Below are positions 25,868 to 34,411 of a DNA stretch of 64,000 nt, piece after piece; position 1 is the first letter of the stretch, and every line of letters starts with the position of its first letter. Below the pieces are notes generated by a model. It was not told where the DNA came from, did no database searches, and worked only from the letters and a program-made list of their open reading frames with translations. Location of the stretch: the NCBI GenBank assembly GCA_963780795.1, contig CAWADH010000001.1:310001-374000 (forward strand), given 5' to 3'. Both the position numbers and the translations under genes were made by a program. The DNA is from DATJGR01 sp963780795 (GTDB lineage: Bacteria > Pseudomonadota > Gammaproteobacteria > Pseudomonadales > Azotimanducaceae).

Positions 25868-28306
25868 ATGCTCGATCGTCTGAAGAACCTGTCCTTCGCG
25901 CTCGTCCGGCGTTTGCTGTTGTGGATGACGGAACCCAGCGCGCTCGGCGCCGAGACGCTGCCGCCGCATCTGCGCGTCGTCTACGTATTGAACAATCGCT
26001 CGCTCACCGATCTGGTGATGCTCGATATCGTCGCCGACGCAAACAATCTGCCGCGTCCGCGCGCGGCGCTGACCGACCAGGGTATTCCGGAACGTCACCG
26101 GTTCTTCTTTCTCAACCGACCCAGCGGCTTCCTGTTACGTCGCAATCTGATGCGCACGTACTCGAAGCGGATGCTGCGCCTGCAGCGCTACTTCCGCGAC
26201 ACGCGCAAGGCCGACATCAGTCTGGTTCCGGTGTCGGTGTTCTGGAGCCGCGCGCCGAACAAAGAGCGGTCGGTCATCCGTGTGCTGCTGTCGGAAGACT
26301 GGACGGTGACGTCACGTTTCCGCAGGTTGGTGACGATTCTGTTCAATCGGCGCGACATCACCGTTCAGTTCGGCGCGCCGATCGGACTGCGAGAAGTTGC
26401 AGAGCCGCAGATCAGCGACAGCCGCCTGGTACGACGCATCGCACGACTGGTGCGCGTGCAGTTCAAGAAACAGCGCACTGCCCTGCTCGGACCCGATCTC
26501 TCGCACCGGCGCACGCTGATCAACCAGCTCGTCGGCAGCCGCAACGTCCGCGCAGCGATCGCTACCGAGGCGGCAAAGGGCAAATCGTCCGAAGCGCGCG
26601 TTACGTATCGCGCGCGGCGCTACGCGCGTGCGATGGTCTCCGACATGTCGTACATCACGATCCGGTTGCTGCAACGGGTGCTGACCTGGTTCTGGAGTCG
26701 GATCTACGACGGCATCGACGCGCGCGGCATCGAACGGATAAAGCTGCTGGCCGACTCGTCGACGCTGGTGTACGTGCCGTGCCACCGCAGCCACGTCGAC
26801 TACCTCGTGCTGTCGTATCTACTGTACAGCCAGGGATTGATGATTCCGCACGTCGCGGCCGGCGACAACCTCGACATGCCGCTGATCGGCCCGCTGTTAC
26901 GTCGCGGCGGCGCGTTTTTCATGCGCCGCAGTTTCGGCGACGACCGGTTGTACTCGGCGGTCTTTTCCGAATACGTGTACCAGCTGTTTCGACGCGGCTC
27001 GCCGTCGGAGTACTTCATCGAGGGTGGTCGCTCGCGCACCGGACGACTGCTGCCGCCGCGTACCGGATTGCTGAACATGACCATCACCACACACGTGCGC
27101 GGTGTGCCGCATCCCATCGTGTTCGTGCCGGTCAACATCGGCTACGAGAAGCTGATTGAAGCGTCGAGCTACCTCGACGAACTGCGCGGCGGCACCAAAG
27201 AGCGCGAATCGATCCTCGACGTCATGCGCAGCCTGCGCCTGATCCGTCAGATATTCGGTCGGGTTCACGTCAGTTTCGGCAATGCGCTTCCGCTCGCCGA
27301 CTTCATCGCGAACACCGACGCCACCGGGTCGCAGATGGCGCGTGCACTGGGCGTCGAACTGCTCATTCGCATCAACGCATGCGCCAACGTCAATCCGATC
27401 AACCTCATCGCGCTCGTCACGTTGAGCACGCCGAAGCAGACCATCGACGAATCGCTGCTGATCGAACAACTCGACTGCCTGGCGGGTCTGCTGCGCGCGA
27501 ACACGCCGTTCTCGGATATCTCAGTCACTGACATGTCGGGCCGCCAGATGGTGGAACACGCGGAAAAGCTCGGCATGATCGTGCGCGAGTCCCATCCGTT
27601 CGGCGACGTGCTCGGCCACGACGCCGCGCGCGCGGTGTTGATGACCTGGTACCGCAACAACGCGAGCCATGCGTTTGCAGTGCCGTCGCTGATCGCGTGT
27701 CTGCTGGTCAATCGGCGCCGGCGCATCCGTCTGACGCAGCTGATGCAGATGATGACCGCGGTATATCCGTATCTGCAGAGCGAGTTGTATCTCGACTCGG
27801 TCGCTCTCGACGTCGAGGTTGGCCATTGGCTCGACCATCTCGAAGCACAGGGTCTGATCCACCGATCCGCCGACGAAGTGGGACCGCCACCGGTCGAATC
27901 CAGCGAGAGCTATCGGTTGATGCTGCTGGCGCAGATCGTGATGCAGATGCTCGAGCGCTTCTTCATCGCGGTCGGCCTGCTGCAGCAGGCCGGGCAGAAC
28001 CGGATCGACCGGCGCACGCTGGAGTCCGATTGCATCGCACTGGCGCGGCGCGTGTCGCGTCTATATGGATTGAACGCGCCCGAGTTTTTCGATGCCCGGC
28101 TGTTCCACAACTTCGTCGAAACACTCATCGCGCGCGGCGCAGTCAGCGTCGACGAGAACGGCAAACTGGCTTACGCCGACGTGATCGGCGAAGTGACGCG
28201 TGCATCGAGCATGGTGTTGCCGACGGAGTTCCGGTTGGCCGTGTTGCGCGCGCAGCCGCAACGCGAACCCCCTTCTCAGGCATCTACTGAAGCGCTGCCT
28301 CTGTAA
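25868..28306 (+). CDS. plsB: Glycerol-3-phosphate 1-O-acyltransferase
   Basis: Inner-membrane enzyme catalysing the first acylation in phospholipid synthesis. 812 residues (E. coli 807). The acyltransferase block lies near residues 300-400: CHRSHVDYL (the HX4D motif), GGAFFMRRSF and EGGRSRTGRLLPPRTG. Follows gspD by 24 bp, so may be co-transcribed although unrelated in function. Its 3' end overlaps rsmJ on the other strand by 31 bp. Confidence 0.95.
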   Translation: MLDRLKNLSFALVRRLLLWMTEPSALGAETLPPHLRVVYVLNNRSLTDLVMLDIVADANNLPRPRAALTDQGIPERHRFFFLNRPSGFLLRRNLMRTYSKRMLRLQRYFRDTRKADISLVPVSVFWSRAPNKERSVIRVLLSEDWTVTSRFRRLVTILFNRRDITVQFGAPIGLREVAEPQISDSRLVRRIARLVRVQFKKQRTALLGPDLSHRRTLINQLVGSRNVRAAIATEAAKGKSSEARVTYRARRYARAMVSDMSYITIRLLQRVLTWFWSRIYDGIDARGIERIKLLADSSTLVYVPCHRSHVDYLVLSYLLYSQGLMIPHVAAGDNLDMPLIGPLLRRGGAFFMRRSFGDDRLYSAVFSEYVYQLFRRGSPSEYFIEGGRSRTGRLLPPRTGLLNMTITTHVRGVPHPIVFVPVNIGYEKLIEASSYLDELRGGTKERESILDVMRSLRLIRQIFGRVHVSFGNALPLADFIANTDATGSQMARALGVELLIRINACANVNPINLIALVTLSTPKQTIDESLLIEQLDCLAGLLRANTPFSDISVTDMSGRQMVEHAEKLGMIVRESHPFGDVLGHDAARAVLMTWYRNNASHAFAVPSLIACLLVNRRRRIRLTQLMQMMTAVYPYLQSELYLDSVALDVEVGHWLDHLEAQGLIHRSADEVGPPPVESSESYRLMLLAQIVMQMLERFFIAVGLLQQAGQNRIDRRTLESDCIALARRVSRLYGLNAPEFFDARLFHNFVETLIARGAVSVDENGKLAYADVIGEVTRASSMVLPTEFRLAVLRAQPQREPPSQASTEALPL

Positions 28307-28929
28307 ACGTCGAAACGCACGCTGCGTCCGAGAATCTGCCAGTCAGGGCGGCCGATCGCCGCGTCGTGACGGCGCCGCTTCACGACCACGCGGCCTGCGA
28401 GCGGGATCGAATCGGCAACGATCGCCGGCAGATCCTCGTCCGCCGCACCCAGCAGATCGCTCAACACCTGGGCCGATTTGCGCGGCAGCGCATGCTTGTC
28501 GCGCGTGGGAAACATCGGATCGAGATAGATCGTGTCGAAGCGCTGCCGTTCCTTCAACACGTCGCGCACGTCGGCGAGGCGGTAAGCAGCACGACCGGCG
28601 ATGTCGATCCGCCTGCAAACCCGATCGATCGCGTCGACGAGTAGTTCTGCCAGCCGCGGTTCGCGCTCCACCATCAGCACGTCGCACCCGAGCGTCGCCA
28701 GCGTCATGCCGTCGAGCCCGAGTCCCGCCATGCCGTCGAGCACACGCAGTCCGGCGCGCGCTCCGCATGCTTTTGCCAGCGCGAGTTTGCGTCCCTGACG
28801 AACGCGCCGTTCGACGTCGTCGATGCGAAGGAAAATCCCGTTGGTGCTGTCAGCCGCACACAATTCGAGTCGACCGTCGATGCGCTTAAGTCGGTACCAA
28901 TCACGCGCGGCAGAATCGGCGGCGTTCAT
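28276..28929 (-). CDS. rsmJ: 16S rRNA (guanine1516-N2)-methyltransferase
   Basis: SAM-dependent methyltransferase of the RsmJ/YhiQ family, which modifies G1516 of 16S rRNA. 217 residues. VLDGMAGLGLDG is the SAM-binding loop and IYLDPMFP the catalytic motif; DSTNGIFLRIDD is the N-terminal signature. Convergent with plsB, with which it shares 31 bp. Confidence 0.9.
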   Translation of the reverse strand: MNAADSAARDWYRLKRIDGRLELCAADSTNGIFLRIDDVERRVRQGRKLALAKACGARAGLRVLDGMAGLGLDGMTLATLGCDVLMVEREPRLAELLVDAIDRVCRRIDIAGRAAYRLADVRDVLKERQRFDTIYLDPMFPTRDKHALPRKSAQVLSDLLGAADEDLPAIVADSIPLAGRVVVKRRRHDAAIGRPDWQILGRSVRFDVYRGSASVDA

Positions 28930-28942
28930 CTCGCATCCGCGA

Positions 28943-29176
28943 TCAGGCGACTTCGTCGACGCGTGATGTCAGCACCGCGAACGCATCGAGCGCGGCGGTG
29001 CGTTGATAGGCGATGACGGCATGCGCGCCGGACAGCGGCGCCCCACCGATGCGACTCGGCCGCGCTTCGGACCTGCCGCGTTGATCGGGAACGTCGATCG
29101 AGCGGCCCGGCGCAGCAAACCACCGCGACGCAAGGTCGCCCGACGCGCCCGATACGAGGCTCGTCGCGCTGCTCAT
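28943..29176 (-). CDS. Small hypothetical protein
   Basis: A 77-residue frame with normal local codon use between tsaB and rsmJ. I do not recognise the family. It has no signal peptide or membrane helix; the first half is Ser/Gly/Arg-rich and probably unordered, the second half (AHAVIAYQRTAALDAFAVL) could form one amphipathic helix. TATACT (29210-29215, minus strand) lies 34 bp before the ATG and might be a -10 element, but no ribosome-binding site is evident. The opposite frames here look like shadows. Confidence 0.5.
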   Translation of the reverse strand: MSSATSLVSGASGDLASRWFAAPGRSIDVPDQRGRSEARPSRIGGAPLSGAHAVIAYQRTAALDAFAVLTSRVDEVA

Positions 29177-29226
29177 CTAACAACACGGGGTTGACCGGTC
29201 ATGGCAGCAAGTATAGGCAGCGCCGT

Positions 29227-29958
29227 TCATTCCGCGAGTTTCCGCCACGGTCGCGTGCCCTGCAGGTAAACCGGCAGCGCGCCGGCGGCATCCACGACGT
29301 TGCCCTCGGCGAACGCGCGCAGTGCGAGCAGCAACACACCCCGCGCAGACGGCAACAGCGCCGCGTCCACCTCACACCTCTGCTCGGCAAGAGCGTCTGC
29401 ATAGTGCGACACACCATCGCCCACCACCCACCACCTCGAATCGATGCCAGGCGGCAGCGCGTGCTGCAACGCAGTTGCGATGCGCTCTTCGCCGCTCGGC
29501 ATCGCCAGGTCAGCGTCACGCAGGTACGAGGCATAGTAGATTTCGTCGGGGCGCGAGCGAATCGTCGCCAGCACGCGTTGCGCATCGGGTCGCATCGTCA
29601 TCGCGGTTTGTGCGAGCGCCGCGAGGGACGACACCGGAACGACCGGCGCGGCGATCCCGAGACTGATGCCCTGGGTAATGCCTGCGGCAATCCGCACGCC
29701 GGTGAACGAGCCGGGACCTCGGCCAAATGCGATTGCATCGAGCGAACGCTTGTCCACGTCGTGTGCGCGCAACAGCGCGTCGATCATCGGCAGAACGAGC
29801 CTGTTGTGTTGCCGCGATACGATCCGGTGGTCCTGGTAGACAACACCGCGAACCGACAGCGCGACCGAACACGCGACGGTAGACGTTTCGAGCGCCAACA
29901 GCGTCGGCGCTTGCGCCTCCTGACCCGCTTCGCGACCATGAACAGGCTGTCGTTTCAT
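29227..29958 (-). CDS. tsaB: tRNA threonylcarbamoyladenosine biosynthesis protein TsaB
   Basis: Non-catalytic partner of TsaD in making t6A37 on ANN-decoding tRNAs. 243 residues from the ATG at 29958 (E. coli 231); the first ~18 residues (MKRQPVHGREAGQ...) are an extension and the true start may be further in, just before LLALETSTVACSVAL. FGRGPGSFTGVRI (about 79-90) is the ASKHA-fold signature. Head-to-head with moeA, the two starts being only about 15 bp apart. Confidence 0.92.
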   Translation of the reverse strand: MKRQPVHGREAGQEAQAPTLLALETSTVACSVALSVRGVVYQDHRIVSRQHNRLVLPMIDALLRAHDVDKRSLDAIAFGRGPGSFTGVRIAAGITQGISLGIAAPVVPVSSLAALAQTAMTMRPDAQRVLATIRSRPDEIYYASYLRDADLAMPSGEERIATALQHALPPGIDSRWWVVGDGVSHYADALAEQRCEVDAALLPSARGVLLLALRAFAEGNVVDAAGALPVYLQGTRPWRKLAE

Positions 29959-29973
29959 AGATGGAATTCTAAG

Positions 29974-31209
29974 TTGAACACGCGCCAGTTTCTCGGACTC
30001 GATGACGCGCTGACGCTGCTGCGTTCGATCGTATCGCCGGTCGCGGGCCCGGCAGAGATCGTTGCATTGGCAGATGCCGCGGGTCGTGTGCTCGCCGAGA
30101 CGATCGTTGCGCCGATGGACGTGCCGCCGTTCTTTGCCTCGGCGATGGACGGTTACGCCATTTGCGGCACTGACCCGATCTTCAGCGGCAAGCCGCCTTA
30201 TATGCTGCCTGTAGAGGGTGAAAGCAGAGCGGGTTCGCCGTTCGCCGAAGTGCCACGCGTGAACAGCGCCGTGCGCATCTTCACCGGCGCGGTGATGCCA
30301 CAGCGATGCGATACGGTGGTGATTCAGGAACATGTTCAGCGGCACGGCGCCAACATCGTGTTGCAGTCGCGGCCGATCATGCAGACCAACGTGCGGCCAG
30401 CGGGCCACGACATCGGCAACGGTGCCGTACTCGCTACTGCCGGTTTGACTCTGGGCGCGTTCGATCTCGCATGGCTCACCGCGTGCGGACTGACAACCGC
30501 GCGCGTGCGCCCGAAGATCCGCCTCGCACTATTTTCGACCGGTGACGAATTGCGCAGCGCCGGCACTGTACTGCAGCCAGGGCAGATCTACGACGCGAAC
30601 CGTTTCGTTCTGCAGCAGCTGTTGAGCGCCGCGCCGGTAGTCGTGAACGACCTCGGCATTCTTCCGGACGACCCGCAGGTCATCGAAGCAACGCTGCGAA
30701 CGGCGGCGACGCAACACGACATCGTCATGACGTCGGGCGGCGTATCGGTCGGCGACGCCGACTACGTGCGCGACATCGTCGAACGGCTCGGCCGCATCGA
30801 GTTCTGGAAGATCGCGATCAAACCCGGCAAACCACTCGCGTACGGGCGCATCGGCGACTGCCACTTCTTCGGTCTTCCGGGCAATCCGGTGTCGACGATC
30901 GTGACCTTCCTGATGCTGGTGAAACCGATTCTCGCCGCGCTAGCGGGCTCTGCTTCCGACGCGCCGCTGAAAGTCGATGCAACGCTGAGTTGTGACATCG
31001 CGCACGAACCTGGCCGCGTGGAATACCAACGCGGTACCTACTCGATCGATGCGAACGGCGTCTCGGTGCAGCCGACATCCGATCAGAGTTCGAACAGGAT
31101 CGGCAGCTTTCGCGGAGCGAACTGTCTCATCGAAGTACCACGCACGAGTGGCAATCTTGCACGCGGTGCGTCGATTTCGATTCTACCGTTGAAGGGGTTG
31201 CTGGGGTGA
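29974..31209 (+). CDS. moeA: Molybdopterin molybdenumtransferase
   Basis: Inserts molybdenum into adenylylated molybdopterin. I chose the TTG at 29974: GGAA lies 8 bases upstream and the resulting 411-residue protein lines up with E. coli MoeA (411 residues) with SAMDGYA at the same position, 56-62. An ATG at 29938 is possible but would overlap tsaB. FASAMDGYAI, SGGVSVGDADYVRD (about residue 250) and LPGNPVSTIVTF are family motifs. No other molybdenum-cofactor genes are near. Confidence 0.92.
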   Translation: MNTRQFLGLDDALTLLRSIVSPVAGPAEIVALADAAGRVLAETIVAPMDVPPFFASAMDGYAICGTDPIFSGKPPYMLPVEGESRAGSPFAEVPRVNSAVRIFTGAVMPQRCDTVVIQEHVQRHGANIVLQSRPIMQTNVRPAGHDIGNGAVLATAGLTLGAFDLAWLTACGLTTARVRPKIRLALFSTGDELRSAGTVLQPGQIYDANRFVLQQLLSAAPVVVNDLGILPDDPQVIEATLRTAATQHDIVMTSGGVSVGDADYVRDIVERLGRIEFWKIAIKPGKPLAYGRIGDCHFFGLPGNPVSTIVTFLMLVKPILAALAGSASDAPLKVDATLSCDIAHEPGRVEYQRGTYSIDANGVSVQPTSDQSSNRIGSFRGANCLIEVPRTSGNLARGASISILPLKGLLG

Positions 31210-31270
31210 GGTTGCGGTGCGCGCGACAACTGCGCGCTCGTATCGCATTCACAGAGGCCTGAAATGAATC

Positions 31271-31310
31271 GGGGCGAGACGCTGGGTTGGTACCCCGCTG
31301 CTCTCGCCCC
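31271..31310. terminator. Strong hairpin between convergent moeA and H1-like gene
   Basis: GGGGCGAGA (31271-31279) pairs perfectly with TCTCGCCCC (31302-31310), with an inner GGGT/ACCC stem. The plus strand continues with AAATTTTC, a modest T-stretch, so this is probably the moeA terminator and may act in both directions. Confidence 0.6.
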
Positions 31311-31362
31311 AAATTTTCAATCGGTGAGCGCTTTCGCTCTCATCGACTACTGCTTCTTCGTA

Positions 31363-31590
31363 TTACTTCTTCTTGGCCACTTTCCGCTTCTTGGCTACTT
31401 TTTTCTTTGCAGCCTTTCTTTTCGGAGCGGCTTTCTTCTTCTTGGCAGCGGCTTTCTTCGCTGGCTTCTTGCGGGCCATCGCCATGCGACGACTCGCAGC
31501 CTTCTTCTTAGCGACTTTCCGCTTCGCTACTTTTTTCTTCGCAGCCTTCTTCTTCGGTGCTGCTTTCTTCTTTGCTTTAGCTTTCGCCAT
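31363..31590 (-). CDS. Histone H1-like Lys/Ala-rich basic protein
   Basis: 75 residues, of which 35 are Lys and 23 Ala; no acidic residue. Repeats of the type AAKKKVAKRK and AAPKRKAAKKK resemble the C-terminal tail of eukaryotic histone H1 and bacterial H1-like proteins (Hc1/Hc2, AlgP tails). It has no globular part. A nucleoid- or RNA-binding role is inference from composition. AGGAG lies 8 bases before the ATG. The opposite strand encodes a Leu/Phe-rich frame only because Lys codons complement to Leu/Phe codons. Upstream (31591-31770) I see no other element. Confidence 0.8.
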   Translation of the reverse strand: MAKAKAKKKAAPKKKAAKKKVAKRKVAKKKAASRRMAMARKKPAKKAAAKKKKAAPKRKAAKKKVAKKRKVAKKK

Positions 31591-31770
31591 TTACTCATCT
31601 CCTCGGCATTGTTGAACTCAAACAAACGTCTCAAGACATACAGCGTCTTAGGACGCGCGGTGGAGATAATAGGTGAAATGAAACTAAATTCCACCCCTTC
31701 GTGAAAGCTTTTGCGACGTGAAGAGCAGCGTACGTGTGATCGGAAGTGACAGCGTTCGCGTGTTCGTTGG

Positions 31771-32427
31771 TCAGGATTCGAAGCGCTTCAACTTCGATAA
31801 CACCGCTTCTCTGATGTCGTCGACGCTGCCGATGCCTTCGACCTTCGCGTAATGAACACGCTTTTGCGCAGCCAATTTGCTGTAGAAATCGACTAACGGA
31901 AACGTCTGGCGGTGGTACACCGCCAAGCGCTCGCGCACAGTCGCTTCCTCGTCGTCTTTGCGCTGCACGAGCGGGTCACCCGTTTCGTCGTCCCGATTGG
32001 CGACTTTCGGCGGGTTGTAGATGACGTGATACACGCGCCCGGATTTTTCGTGAACGCGCCGTCCACTGAGTCGTTTTACGATTTCTTCCTCTGGTACGGC
32101 GATCTCGAGCACACCGTCGAGTGCGACGCCGGCATCGATCAGCGCCTGTGCCTGAACGATCGTCCGCGGGAATCCGTCGAGCAGAAATCCGTTGGCGCTG
32201 TCAGGTTGCTGTATGCGTTCTTTCACCAACGCGATGATGATGTCGTCGGAAACGAGTGCGCCGCTGTCCATCACCTTCTTCACCTGACGTCCGAGCGGCG
32301 TGCCGGCTTTGACCGCCGCGCGCAGCATGTCGCCGGTGGAAATCTGCGGTATGCCGTACGCATCGCAGACGTACTGCGCCTGCGTGCCTTTGCCCGCACC
32401 CGGCGGTCCCAACAGGATCAATCGCAT
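31771..32427 (-). CDS. adk: Adenylate kinase
   Basis: Interconverts ATP+AMP and 2 ADP. Start MRLILLGPPGAGKGTQAQ follows AAAGGAGT; an upstream frame extension to 32514 is rejected. 218 residues, long form with LID domain (RRVHEKSGRVYHV to about residue 160, without zinc cysteines). P-loop at residues 7-15. DGFPRTIVQAQAL is the NMP-binding signature. Forty-nine bases after relA. Confidence 0.97.
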   Translation of the reverse strand: MRLILLGPPGAGKGTQAQYVCDAYGIPQISTGDMLRAAVKAGTPLGRQVKKVMDSGALVSDDIIIALVKERIQQPDSANGFLLDGFPRTIVQAQALIDAGVALDGVLEIAVPEEEIVKRLSGRRVHEKSGRVYHVIYNPPKVANRDDETGDPLVQRKDDEEATVRERLAVYHRQTFPLVDFYSKLAAQKRVHYAKVEGIGSVDDIREAVLSKLKRFES

Positions 32428-32476
32428 CGGAAACTCCTTTCGATTCCGCGGCCTCGCAACAGGCTCGTGGCGTGGT

Positions 32477-34411
32477 TCATGCTTCGATTCGGCGCTGCAC
32501 GCGTACGACGCCATTCACGCGACGGATTCGATCGAGCAACGTGGCCAAACCGAGCAGATCGCGAACCTCCACCCCCACTCGAATGTTAGCAGTATTCGCT
32601 TTCGCATCGGAGGTCGCCTGAATGGAGGCCATCGAAACGTCCTGTTCCGCCAACACCGCAGTGATGTCGTGCAGCATGCCGGCGCGATCGGCGCACTCGA
32701 TGTCGATGCTCGCGACCGGCGGCAACGCGACGTCGTTGTACACCGCCACCACATCGAGCAACTGCCGTTCGCCGACAGCGACCGCGAGACACAGCGCATC
32801 GACGTCTGCATAACCTTGTCGAACCGCGAGTTCGCCGATGTCGAACGGCGTCGCCAGCCGGTCGAATTCGGTTTCGAGCATCGCGCGGCCCGCGGCCACG
32901 TTCTGATCGCGATCGAGCGAACGGAACCACGCCTGCACCTTTGCGAGCGCGCGTGCGGTTCTCACATACCCGAGATTTTGATCGAGCCAGTCGCGACTCG
33001 GTTTCGAGGCGTCGTCGGTGACGATTTCGACGCGCTGTCCGGTCGACAGTCGAGTGTTGAGCGGTTGTTCGTGACCATCGACCAATGCGCCGACGCAGCG
33101 CTGGCCGATCTGCGTGTGCACGCGATACGCGAAGTCGACCGGCGTCGAACCTTCAGGGAGATCCAGCACGTGGCCTCTCGGGGTGAGCACATAGATACGT
33201 CCGTCTTCGATGTTCGAGCGCAGCTCGCGCCCCACCGAAACGAAACCGCCGACTTCCTCGTGCCACGCTAGCACCTCTCGCAGCCAACTCAGCTTCTCCG
33301 TGTAGAACGCATCGAACTTGCCGGTTTCGGTCTTGTACGCCCAGTGCGCACACACGCCGAGTTCGGCCTCGCGATGCATCTCGCGCGTGCGGATCTGGAT
33401 CTCCACCGTGCGTTGATCGGGACCGACTACCGCGGTGTGGATCGACCGGTAACCGTTGTCCTTGGGGTTCGCGATGTAGTCGTCGAACTCGCGCGGCACG
33501 TGACGCCAGCGCGTGTGAATGACACCCAGCGCCGAGTAGCAGTCCCGAATCGACGAAACCACGACGCGCAGTGCGCGGATGTCGTAGACGTGGTCGAAGT
33601 CGATGTTCTTCGCGTCCATCTTCCGCCAGATGCTGTAGATGTGCTTCGCGCGCCCGCGCACCTCCGCCGCGATGCCTTCCTGCGCGAGCGCGTTGGCCAG
33701 CACCGAAGCGACGCTGGTCACGTCTTCTTCGCGGTGGATGCGCTTACCGTCGAGCCGCGCCGCGATGCGGCGGTACTCCTCCGGATTCTGATAACGGAAC
33801 GCGAGGTCTTCGAGCTCCCACTTCAGGCGCCAGATACCCAGCCGGTTGGCGAGCGGCGCGAACACTTCCAGCGCTTCCTTCGATACGCGCTGCTGTCGCG
33901 ATTCGGAATCGTTCTTGGCGCCGCGTAGCACGATGATGCGCTCGGCGAGCTTGATGATCGCCACGCGCACGTCGTCGATCATCGCGACAAGCATACGGCG
34001 GACGTTGTCGATCTGGTCGCGCGCTTCCCGCGCGAGCAACGGTGGATTGGTGAGTTCGAGCAGGCTCACGGTTCCGACGCGTTCGACGTCAGCGACGAGA
34101 TGCGCCACTTCCGCGTTCACCTCGCGTTCCAGCACGCCGATCGTTGTGTATCCGCTGCGCACGCAGCGATAGACGAGTCCGGCCGCAATCGACGTCGCGT
34201 CCATACGCAGTTCGGCCATGAGATTCGCGAATTCGACGCCGCTGCGGACGACCTCGTCGTCGCCTTCGTGGTGCTGTTGCACGAACGTGAGCCCACGCTG
34301 CAGCAGTTCCCGATCGAGTCGTGCATCGGCTGCGCAGAGCCGATCGAGCCACGCCGCCCCGTCGAAACGACCATCCGCAGAATGCAGTTCGTCCTGTCGC
34401 AACGTGACCAT
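32477..34411 (-). CDS. relA: GTP pyrophosphokinase RelA
   Basis: Ribosome-associated (p)ppGpp synthetase of the stringent response. 644 residues. The N-terminal HD domain (about 40-110) has lost its His-Asp pair: where hydrolases have HD, this has GLVYRC. The synthetase domain (about 250-370) carries EFDD at 308-311, the acidic form found in synthetase-only RelA, not the RFKD form of bifunctional SpoT. TGS domain (about 415-475) and C-terminal ACT domain follow. ATG overlaps the rlmD stop by one base. Confidence 0.95.
   Translation of the reverse strand: MVTLRQDELHSADGRFDGAAWLDRLCAADARLDRELLQRGLTFVQQHHEGDDEVVRSGVEFANLMAELRMDATSIAAGLVYRCVRSGYTTIGVLEREVNAEVAHLVADVERVGTVSLLELTNPPLLAREARDQIDNVRRMLVAMIDDVRVAIIKLAERIIVLRGAKNDSESRQQRVSKEALEVFAPLANRLGIWRLKWELEDLAFRYQNPEEYRRIAARLDGKRIHREEDVTSVASVLANALAQEGIAAEVRGRAKHIYSIWRKMDAKNIDFDHVYDIRALRVVVSSIRDCYSALGVIHTRWRHVPREFDDYIANPKDNGYRSIHTAVVGPDQRTVEIQIRTREMHREAELGVCAHWAYKTETGKFDAFYTEKLSWLREVLAWHEEVGGFVSVGRELRSNIEDGRIYVLTPRGHVLDLPEGSTPVDFAYRVHTQIGQRCVGALVDGHEQPLNTRLSTGQRVEIVTDDASKPSRDWLDQNLGYVRTARALAKVQAWFRSLDRDQNVAAGRAMLETEFDRLATPFDIGELAVRQGYADVDALCLAVAVGERQLLDVVAVYNDVALPPVASIDIECADRAGMLHDITAVLAEQDVSMASIQATSDAKANTANIRVGVEVRDLLGLATLLDRIRRVNGVVRVQRRIEA

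Noticed and set aside
31264..31704. Leu/Phe-rich plus-strand frame resembling a membrane protein
   Set aside because: The hydrophobicity comes from the complement of Lys codons in the H1-like gene.
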